NCBI GenBank assembly: GCA_025450375.1
Contig: JANWHO010000146.1
Coordinates: forward strand, 1-5,780
Direction: 5' to 3'
Length of the DNA: 5,780 nt
Origin: Chloroflexota bacterium
GTDB taxonomy: Bacteria > Chloroflexota > UBA5177 > JANWHV01
The number at the start of each line of letters is the position of its first letter. The first letter of the stretch is position 1. Shown piece by piece: positions 1 to 4,310 of this stretch. A program made the translations under genes and the position numbers. The notes under the pieces were generated by a model, which did no database searches, was not told the DNA's origin, and was given only the letters and a program-made list of their open reading frames with translations.

Positions 1-117
1 AAGGATGCACCCGCTCGCGTGAGCGAGTCGCTGCGAGGACGCGGCCCCACAAGCCGCGCCGGGTCGTTTATCTCCCGGTTGAAGCGATCGAGGCGCCCAT
101 GTCTTCGATTTCGACTT

Positions 118-402
118 CTACACTACACAGAAGGACTCTATCCACCTCCGTTCATTCACCGTGAGCCTGAGCGCTTGCGCAAGGCTTTCCAACCCCTGCG
201 TCGAGGGATGCACATCGCGTCCCTGCTCCAACCAGACATATTAGGAGGTGCCAATGGTGGCCAGTTGCGCGACTTCCTCGCGGCACAGCCCCGGCGTGCG
301 ACGACGGATACCAGGTGGCAATCCCACCTCGCTCGGGGCAAGGTGTGGGCGCCGCTGGCGTAAAAAGTCGGCGAGGGCCTGATGACGTTCGCTCTTTTGC
401 AT
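118..402 (-). pseudogene. MmyB-like HTH transcriptional regulator, nonsense-disrupted remnant
   Basis: The ATG at 402-400 follows a strong Shine-Dalgarno (AGGAGGGAG, 416-408, 5-nt gap). The first 53 residues are the N-terminus of the MmyB-like XRE/HTH family: ALADFLRQRR, then VGLPPGIRRRTPGLCREEVA, then QLA. A TAA at 243-241 stops this frame in the middle of the HTH. The same frame then reads YVWLEQGRDV...STQGLESLAQALRL...NER, which is the normal family continuation, so the stop replaces the aromatic residue usually seen just before YxWLEQGR. Homology fades after about position 148 and the frame stops again at 120-118. The roughly 180-residue C-terminal ligand-binding domain of intact MmyB-like proteins is not recognisable in 1-117. 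Intact members typically sit divergently beside an SDR gene that they probably control, as here. A 53-residue peptide may still be made. A sequencing error at the TAA cannot be excluded, but loss of the C-terminal part argues for real decay. Confidence 0.8.
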
Positions 403-438
403 CTCAGCTCCCTCCTGAAACGTGGTGGTGGCAGACCT

Positions 439-468
439 ATGACCAAGAAACACTGGTCCTGGTATGAG
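439..468 (+). promoter_or_regulatory. Candidate SDR promoter with overlapping inverted repeat
   Basis: A -35-like ATGACC (439-444) and a -10-like TATGAG (463-468) lie 18 bp apart, each matching 4 of 6 consensus bases. The inverted repeat GACCA-N8-TGGTC (441-458) covers the -35 and the spacer, which is where a repressor operator would sit. It lies in the 144-bp gap between the divergent regulator remnant and the SDR gene. A second, weaker repeat, ATGAG-N12-CTCAT, spans 464-485. Promoter matches of this quality occur by chance in such sequence, so this is a suggestion only. Confidence 0.28.
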
Positions 469-546
469 AGATAGCGCATACTCATGAGGCGCATCTATGT
501 CACGACTATACCCGCATGGTCACACGATAACGAAGGAGCGTTCGCC

Positions 547-1260
547 ATGTCCCCGTCCATCGCCGTGTTCGGCGTCGGCCCCGGCCTCGGCCAGGCCATC
601 GCCCGCCGCTACGCACGAGAAGGCTACGCCGTCGTCCTCGTGGCCCGCCAGCAGGAGCCACTTGACCGTCTGGCGAAGGATCTGACCAGTGCCGGGGCAA
701 CCGCGCACGTCATCACCGCCGACCTATCCGACACCGGTGCCACGCCCCGACTGGCCGAGCAGATTCGCGCCAAGGCCGGCAACCTCGACGCCTTGTACTA
801 TGCACCCACCCCAGACACCGGGTTCGTTTCCGCGGCCAACCTGACCCCACGGCACGCCCAGCACTTCATGCCGCTGATCTTCTACACGATGCTGGCACTC
901 GTGCGGGAGTTCCTGCCGCACATGCTCGAGCAGGGGGACGGCGCCATCCTGACCGCGCAGGGCGGCAGCACCGTGCAGGGCCTGCCGAACATGAGCGGCC
1001 CCAGTCCCGCACAAGCCGCCCAGCGCAACTACCTGCAAGCCCTGCACGCCGAGGTAGCCGAGAAAGGCGTCTACGTCGGCATGCTCTACATCGGTGCAGC
1101 GATCAAGAACAGTGCCTTCCACGCCGAGATGGAGAAGGGCAAAGCCGCGGGCGACCCGGTCTGGGAGATGCCTACCGTCGACCCCGTCCATCTTGCCGAC
1201 CTGCTCTGGACCATGCACCGCACGAGGGGCCAGCCGGAAGCCATCTATCCCGCGCGCTGA
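547..1260 (+). CDS. SDR-family NAD(P)-binding protein, atypical (no YxxxK)
   Basis: The 237-residue product has a Rossmann fold typical of short-chain dehydrogenases. A glycine-rich nucleotide loop, GVGPGLG, lies at residues 9-15. Arg34 after the second strand suggests NADP(H) preference, and ADL at 58-60 is the usual adenine-contact region. The chosen ATG (547) has AAGGAG at 533-538 with an 8-nt gap; an in-frame ATG at 484 lacks such a site. Where classical SDRs have S...YxxxK, this protein has Ser141 but Pro152 and Gln156 in the Tyr and Lys positions (GPSPAQAAQRNY). The SDRs commonly found beside MmyB-like regulators also tend to lack YxxxK, so this may be a property of the subgroup, not damage. 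Substrate and reaction are unknown, and a non-catalytic NAD(P)-binding role is possible. Its presumed regulator next door is broken, so expression may now be constitutive (inference). It is probably a cytoplasmic protein; no signal peptide or membrane segment is seen. Confidence 0.9.
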   Translation: MSPSIAVFGVGPGLGQAIARRYAREGYAVVLVARQQEPLDRLAKDLTSAGATAHVITADLSDTGATPRLAEQIRAKAGNLDALYYAPTPDTGFVSAANLTPRHAQHFMPLIFYTMLALVREFLPHMLEQGDGAILTAQGGSTVQGLPNMSGPSPAQAAQRNYLQALHAEVAEKGVYVGMLYIGAAIKNSAFHAEMEKGKAAGDPVWEMPTVDPVHLADLLWTMHRTRGQPEAIYPAR

Positions 1261-1578
1261 GCCGCCCACGACGTGGTGTCGGCCCGTCCCGAGCGTGCTC
1301 CCGGTCGCGGAGGGGTCTCACGTGGCGCACGCCGCACCTTCACGGGCGTCGTCCCTGCACACAGGCAGTCCTCCGGGCGCGCGAGCCGCCATGTCGCGCG
1401 GATCTCCACGCCCAGCCAACGGGCACGAGTCTCGCCATAAAGCCATACGTGGCTGTTTTTCGCGCCAATCGTTGTCGTACCCCTGATCGGAAGGCGGGGT
1501 ATTCTGCTTTCAGCGTGAGGATTCGGTGTCGGACCGTGGAGGGTACCGGTCGGCGGTCAGTCTGCGCGCCCTCGTACC
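1261..1578. other. Non-coding gap between convergent SDR and response-regulator genes
   Basis: These 318 bases separate the 3' ends of two convergent genes. No ORF here has a ribosome binding site or recognisable protein family; the plus-strand frames that cross it are extensions of shadow frames. I see no tRNA-like fold. Contents of note are a small CCAC-GAC-GTGG inverted repeat just after the SDR stop (about 1264-1274), the hairpin plus T-tract at 1441-1460, and a weak GACCG-N10-CGGTC repeat at 1532-1551 close to the end of the response-regulator gene. Confidence 0.6.
1441..1460 (+). terminator. Candidate intrinsic terminator after the SDR gene
   Basis: AGCCA (1441-1445) pairs with TGGCT (1450-1454) around a TACG loop, followed by G and five T (1456-1460). 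The stem is only 5 bp, but this is the only hairpin with a T-tract in the gap. On the minus strand the same stem is followed by TTAT, so it could also end transcripts from the response-regulator operon. It lies 180 nt past the SDR stop and about 120 nt past the regulator stop. Confidence 0.42.
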
Positions 1579-2232
1579 TTACTCATGCCCACGGGCCCGC
1601 TGATCCGCCAGGTACGCGGCGGCCTGGGCCCGTCGCTCCATTCCCAGCTTGCTCAGGATGGTGCTCACGTAGTTCTTCACCGTCTTCTCGGCCAGGAACA
1701 CGGTTGCCGCGATCTCCCGGTTCGTCTTCCCTTCGGCAATCAACCCCAGGATGCGTCGTTCCTGGTCGGACAATTCGGCCAACTTATCATGGTGCTTCCC
1801 CGCCGCCATGTCCCGCATCCTGGCCAGCACCGTGCTCGTGACCGCCGGGTCGAGCAGCGACTCGCCGCGCGCGACCGCCTCGATGGCGCTCACCACCTCC
1901 CGGCCACGGGTCTGCTTGAGCAGGTAGCCGGCGGCCCCCGCCACGATGGCCGCGTAGACCGCGTCGTCGTCGGCATAGCTGGTGAGCATCAGCACCCGTG
2001 TCTCCGGGCACTCGGATCGGATCTCCCGGCACGCTTCGATGCCCGTCCCGTCGGGCAACCGCACATCCATCACGATTACGTCCGGCCGTACGCGAATGCC
2101 GGCTTCCACCGCCTCGGCCACCGTGCCCGCCTCGGCCACCACCTGCACATGCTCCCGCCGCTCCAGGAGTGATCGGAGGCCCTGGCGCACGATTTCATGA
2201 TCATCCACCAACATTACCTTGATTGTTGCCAT
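1579..2232 (-). CDS. NarL/FixJ-family response regulator, DevR/DosR-like
   Basis: The 217-residue protein is a cytoplasmic two-component response regulator. The receiver domain (about 1-125) has the acidic pair Asp10/Asp11, phospho-acceptor Asp56 (VMDVRLPDG), Thr84 and Lys106. The LuxR-type HTH output domain (about 152-212) contains LSDQERRILGLIAEGKTNREIA and FLAEKTVKNYVSTILSKLGM. It resembles mycobacterial DevR/DosR over its whole length, including the DevR DNA-contact residues Lys, Lys and Asn in AEKTVKN (here Lys183, Lys186, Asn187). The ATG at 2232-2230 has GGGAG seven nt upstream. The start overlaps the end of the upstream sensor gene by 19 nt, which points to translational coupling and a shared operon. 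Likely phosphodonors are the complete kinase at 4311-5780 and perhaps kinases elsewhere, because the overlapping sensor lacks catalytic parts. Likely targets include the GGGNC-N4-GNCCC palindromes upstream of the operon. Family and fold are clear; a regulon like DosR's is inference. Confidence 0.95.
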   Translation of the reverse strand: MATIKVMLVDDHEIVRQGLRSLLERREHVQVVAEAGTVAEAVEAGIRVRPDVIVMDVRLPDGTGIEACREIRSECPETRVLMLTSYADDDAVYAAIVAGAAGYLLKQTRGREVVSAIEAVARGESLLDPAVTSTVLARMRDMAAGKHHDKLAELSDQERRILGLIAEGKTNREIAATVFLAEKTVKNYVSTILSKLGMERRAQAAAYLADQRARGHE

Positions 2233-3263
2233 CCCTGTTCTCCCGGTTCTTCACTGTCGTTGAGCGCGGCCGTCGGGACCGCGTCGTAACCAACTATAGC
2301 AAGGCGGACTTCCTCCATGACCAGACCGAGCTGGTCGATGGCGTGCTCGATTTCCGCACTCGCGGCCGTCGCGCCCGCGGGCAGCTCCTCCTCGGCCCCT
2401 TCCAGGGCCAGACGGACGGCGAAGACGCGCTGGATGACATTATCGCGCAAGGTGACGCGCAGGCGATCACGTTCGGCGGCGACGGCAAGGCGCCGCACCT
2501 CCTCGGCCAGGCTCGCCTGATGGACGACGGTCGCCACATGACCGGCAAGCTGCGTCAGCAACCGCTGATCCTCCTCGCTAAACGGCAGCCCGTCCACCCG
2601 ATCCGCCAGATAGAGGTTGCCCACTATTCGGCCGCCCTGCCTGACCGGCACCGCCAAGAGGGCGCGCATGGTGGGATGCCCGGGCGGTAATCCCACGGCG
2701 TCGGGATGTGCTTGTATGTCGCTGATTTGGAGGGTCGCGCCGCTGGCCAGGGTCACGCCCAGCAACCCATGGCCCTGGGGGAGCGGCCCCAACCGCTCCT
2801 TGACCTCCGGCGTGACGCCGGAGGAATAGAACTGGTCGATGGCGCCCTGGGGGCCAAGAATGCCAAGCGCGCCGTAGCGCGTGCCAATCAGATCACGCGC
2901 GAGATCCACGAGATGCTGGAGGATGTCCGCCGTGGCGTCATCGGAGGTGATGGTCAGCGCCGCTTGGTGGAGGGCCTCCAGGTGGGCGCGGAGGCGCCGC
3001 TCCGTGTCATGGCGAGCAGCCAGTTCCTCGCGCTGGGCGGCAAGGCGACGATCTTGGCCTTCGATCACCTGGAAGATAGCGGTCGAGAAGGCCGCGACGC
3101 CCAGCAGCATCAGGATTCCCACGAGCAGATCGGAGACACGGGCGGACCAGGCGCGCTCCGCCGCCAGATGCACGGGATAGAGCACGGCCAGCCCAGCCAG
3201 CGGCCCCACGATGCTCAAGATCCGCAACTGCCCGCGGCTCGCCTCCGTGCCCCTCTGCTTCAT
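2214..3263 (-). CDS. Membrane-anchored GAF sensor with degenerate histidine-kinase core
   Basis: The 349-residue product has two membrane segments (about 14-33 and 45-66), a charged coiled coil (about 68-103), one GAF domain (about 108-251), then a HisKA_3-like dimerisation helix pair (about 263-325), and stops. In the H-box, family members read RDLHDxVIQ; here it is VTLRDNVIQRVFAV, with Arg273 (CGC, 2447-2445) in place of the phospho-His. No HATPase domain follows, and none can lie downstream because the response-regulator gene starts inside the last codons. It therefore cannot autophosphorylate. The GAF domain closely resembles DevS/DosT GAF-A and keeps His196 (in PPGHPTM) and Tyr218 (in GNLYLAD), equivalent to DevS heme-proximal His149 and distal Tyr171. 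Gly134 matches the DosT state at the DevS Glu87 position. I chose the ATG at 3263 because GGAGGG lies 5 nt upstream. An in-frame ATG at 3314 would add 17 residues but has no good binding site. Possible roles are a heterodimer partner, a phosphatase-like modulator or a sequestering protein. Confidence 0.9.
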   Translation of the reverse strand: MKQRGTEASRGQLRILSIVGPLAGLAVLYPVHLAAERAWSARVSDLLVGILMLLGVAAFSTAIFQVIEGQDRRLAAQREELAARHDTERRLRAHLEALHQAALTITSDDATADILQHLVDLARDLIGTRYGALGILGPQGAIDQFYSSGVTPEVKERLGPLPQGHGLLGVTLASGATLQISDIQAHPDAVGLPPGHPTMRALLAVPVRQGGRIVGNLYLADRVDGLPFSEEDQRLLTQLAGHVATVVHQASLAEEVRRLAVAAERDRLRVTLRDNVIQRVFAVRLALEGAEEELPAGATAASAEIEHAIDQLGLVMEEVRLAIVGYDAVPTAALNDSEEPGEQGWQQSR

Positions 3264-3309
3264 GCGCGCCCTCCAGCCACGCCTCTCACCGGCAAGGCGC
3301 CTCACGCTC

Positions 3310-3315
3310 ACCATA
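3310..3315 (-). promoter_or_regulatory. Candidate -10 element of the sensor/regulator operon
   Basis: Read on the minus strand this is TATGGT preceded by TG (4 of 6 consensus bases with an extended -10-like TG). No good -35 lies upstream, as expected for an activator-dependent promoter. The implied start near 3303 would put palindrome A (centre 3345.5) at about -42, the usual place for an activator overlapping the -35. It would also make translation start at 3263, agreeing with the ribosome binding site there. This is inferred from sequence alone. Confidence 0.28.
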
Positions 3316-3336
3316 CACGGTTCCGATCCCAGCCGG

Positions 3337-3354
3337 TAGGGCCATTGGACCCTA
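3337..3354. promoter_or_regulatory. DosR-box-like palindrome A
   Basis: TAGGGCCATTGGACCCTA has perfectly paired 5-bp arms (TAGGG/CCCTA). It fits GGGNC-N4-GNCCC and matches 9 of 11 fixed positions of the mycobacterial DosR motif GGGACTTNNGNCCC as I recall it. A second register on the minus strand, CGGACTTAGGGTCC (3360-3347), also matches 9 of 11 and includes the ACTT core. The site lies about 75 bp upstream of the sensor start codon. The proposed binder is the DevR-like regulator encoded in the same operon (inference). Confidence 0.5.
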
Positions 3355-3379
3355 AGTCCGGGGGCCGGATGGCTGGTGC

Positions 3380-3397
3380 CGGGAGGCGATCCTCCCG
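3380..3397. repeat. Perfect inverted repeat (hairpin) between palindromes A and B
   Basis: CGGGAGG-CGAT-CCTCCCG is a perfect 7-bp inverted repeat with a 4-nt core. No T-tract follows on either strand, so a terminator is less likely than an operator or structured RNA. It lies 26 bp from palindrome A and 5 bp from palindrome B, and its sequence differs from both. Confidence 0.6.
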
Positions 3398-3401
3398 AGG
3401 A

Positions 3402-3419
3402 TGGGGCCGTCTGGCCCTA
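3402..3419. promoter_or_regulatory. DosR-box-like palindrome B
   Basis: TGGGGCCGTCTGGCCCTA fits GGGNC-N4-GNCCC followed by TA, the same pattern as palindromes A and C. It starts 65 bp after A, about six helical turns, so the sites could lie on similar faces of the helix. It matches 9 of 11 fixed positions of the DosR motif. Confidence 0.5.
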
Positions 3420-3462
3420 TTCCGTGGGAATCAGTGTTCCTGGATCGGGTCTTCGGTCGGTG

Positions 3463-3480
3463 TGGGGTCATCTGGCCCTA
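3463..3480. promoter_or_regulatory. DosR-box-like palindrome C
   Basis: TGGGGTCATCTGGCCCTA shares 15 of 18 bases with palindrome B, starts 61 bp after it, and fits GGGNC-N4-GNCCC followed by TA. It is the copy nearest the plus-strand DoxX-like gene, 129 bp before its start codon, and so is the best candidate site for controlling that gene. Confidence 0.5.
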
Positions 3481-3609
3481 TGCCACGGGGCCTACTGGCG
3501 GCGTTTTGGACCCCGATAGCCTCTTCAGCCAGCGTGGGAGAGCGCCTACGCTAGAGTTGCGTGATGGAAGCGGGCCTACCGCCCATCAAGAGATGAAAGG
3601 AGAACGATC

Positions 3610-4191
3610 ATGATCGAGCGAGTTATTCCCAGCGTGTGGGTACGCGCGTTCCTCTGGGCCGTTGCCCGGATCTGGGTCGGCTACCAGTTCCTCAATGCCG
3701 GCTGGCAGAAGCTGTTCGGGGACGAGCAGGCCGCGTTCGTGGGGGCGCATGCCGGGGCCGGGGTGAGCGGGTTCCTGGGGCACGCGGTCAGCCCGGCGAT
3801 GACCACGGGCGCCAACCCCTCGGTGCTCGGTCCGTACGCCTGGTTCGCCAACAATCTGTTCATCCCGCACGCCACCTTCTTCGGCGTCCTGGTAGCGTTT
3901 GGCGAGACCCTGGTCGGCCTGGCGCTGATTCTGGGCCTGTTCACCCGCTTCGCCGCCTTCTGGGGCGTCGTCTTGAACCTGATGTTCCTGTTCGCGGGCG
4001 CCACGGGGCTGAATCCGTACATGCTGACCGCCGACTTGAGCATCCTCCTGGTGGGCGCCTCGGCCGGCCTTCTGGGCGTTGACTCCGTCGCTCTGCCTTT
4101 CCTCCACCGGGAATGGGCACGCCTGCTGGCCCACCAGCCGACCGGACGGTGGTTCGGTGGCCATCACGGCATCACGGGCCACGCCGCCTAA
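3610..4191 (+). CDS. DoxX/DoxD-like integral membrane protein
   Basis: The 193-residue product belongs to the DoxX superfamily, most like the DoxD-type small subunit of thiosulfate:quinone oxidoreductase. Four membrane segments are visible (about 8-30, 85-110, 112-132, 137-157). Family hallmarks are RIWVGYQFLNAGWQKLF (20-36), the extracytoplasmic insert with NPSVLGPYAWF and IPHATFFG, then GETLVGLALILGLFTR (98-113) and NLMFLFAGATGLNP (123-136). The start at 3610 has AAGGAG at 3597-3602 with a 7-nt gap. The C-terminal tail after residue 160 is rich in His (166, 175, 185, 186, 191). Biochemical roles in the superfamily vary (sulfur oxidation, redox homeostasis complexes) and no partner subunit such as DoxA is present, so the reaction is not assigned. 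It sits between two sensor genes, divergent from one and convergent with the other, and downstream of the three palindromes. That suggests it is an output gene of the two-component system (inference). Confidence 0.85.
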   Translation: MIERVIPSVWVRAFLWAVARIWVGYQFLNAGWQKLFGDEQAAFVGAHAGAGVSGFLGHAVSPAMTTGANPSVLGPYAWFANNLFIPHATFFGVLVAFGETLVGLALILGLFTRFAAFWGVVLNLMFLFAGATGLNPYMLTADLSILLVGASAGLLGVDSVALPFLHREWARLLAHQPTGRWFGGHHGITGHAA

Positions 4192-4206
4192 CGACAGCAT
4201 CGGGGC

Positions 4207-4230
4207 GGGGGTCTCCACCTGGAGGCTCCC
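4207..4230. terminator. Hairpin between convergent doxX-like and sensor-kinase genes
   Basis: GGGGGTCTCC (4207-4216) pairs over all 10 positions, two of them G-U, with GGAGGCTCCC (4221-4230) around an ACCT loop. It begins 16 nt after the DoxX-like stop codon and lies 81 nt past the end of the convergent kinase gene. No T-tract follows on either strand, so it may be a Rho-independent-like stop, a 3'-end protecting structure, or both. Position and strength favour a role in ending transcripts. Confidence 0.5.
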
Positions 4231-4310
4231 GCTCTGTGCGTGCCCCAGTCATCCTCGGCCACTGGCGCTTCACGCCTCCCCCGGTATCCTTGCTCCCAGT
4301 CCGTGGGTAC

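Larger units (their letters stand above)
3264..3609. promoter_or_regulatory. Divergent regulatory region between sensor/regulator operon and doxX-like gene
   Basis: This 346-bp gap has no convincing gene. It serves the minus-strand sensor/regulator operon and the plus-strand membrane protein. It is unusually rich in symmetrical elements: three copies of an 18-bp GGGNC-N4-GNCCCTA palindrome (3337-3354, 3402-3419, 3463-3480), a perfect 7-bp-stem hairpin (3380-3397), a fourth degenerate half-match GGGCC-N4-GGCGG near 3488-3501, and GGGC-N5-GCCC at 3572-3584 in the presumed leader of the plus-strand gene. Candidate plus-strand promoter elements (TTCAGC 3524-3529, TACGCT 3547-3552, 17-bp spacing) are weak. 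Confidence 0.7.

Noticed and set aside
19..363. Plus-strand 114-residue frame opposite the regulator remnant
   Set aside because: No family resemblance and no ribosome binding site. The opposite strand shows clear MmyB-like homology across most of the span.
724..1269. 181-residue minus-strand frame opposite the SDR gene
   Set aside because: Its composition mirrors the codon pattern of the SDR gene, it has no recognisable domain, and the sense strand is a clear Rossmann protein.
1094..1486. Plus-strand frame running from the SDR gene into the gap
   Set aside because: It begins inside the SDR gene out of frame, is Arg/Pro/Ser-rich as expected of a shadow, and has no binding site or homology.
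1532..1551. GACCG-N10-CGGTC repeat as a terminator of the response-regulator gene
   Set aside because: The stem is only 5 bp with a 10-nt loop and no T-tract on the minus strand. The hairpin at 1441-1454 is the better candidate.
2214..2480. Possibility that the missing ATPase domain of the membrane sensor is hidden by a frameshift
   Set aside because: The bases after the HisKA_3-like helices run directly into the response-regulator start, leaving no room for a HATPase domain in any frame.
2706..3554. 282-residue plus-strand frame opposite the membrane sensor
   Set aside because: Long only because of high GC and sparse stops. The minus strand encodes a GAF sensor with membrane segments over the same bases.
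3586..4218. 210-residue minus-strand frame opposite the DoxX-like gene
   Set aside because: Low-complexity charged sequence without homology. The plus strand has a strong ribosome binding site and four membrane segments.
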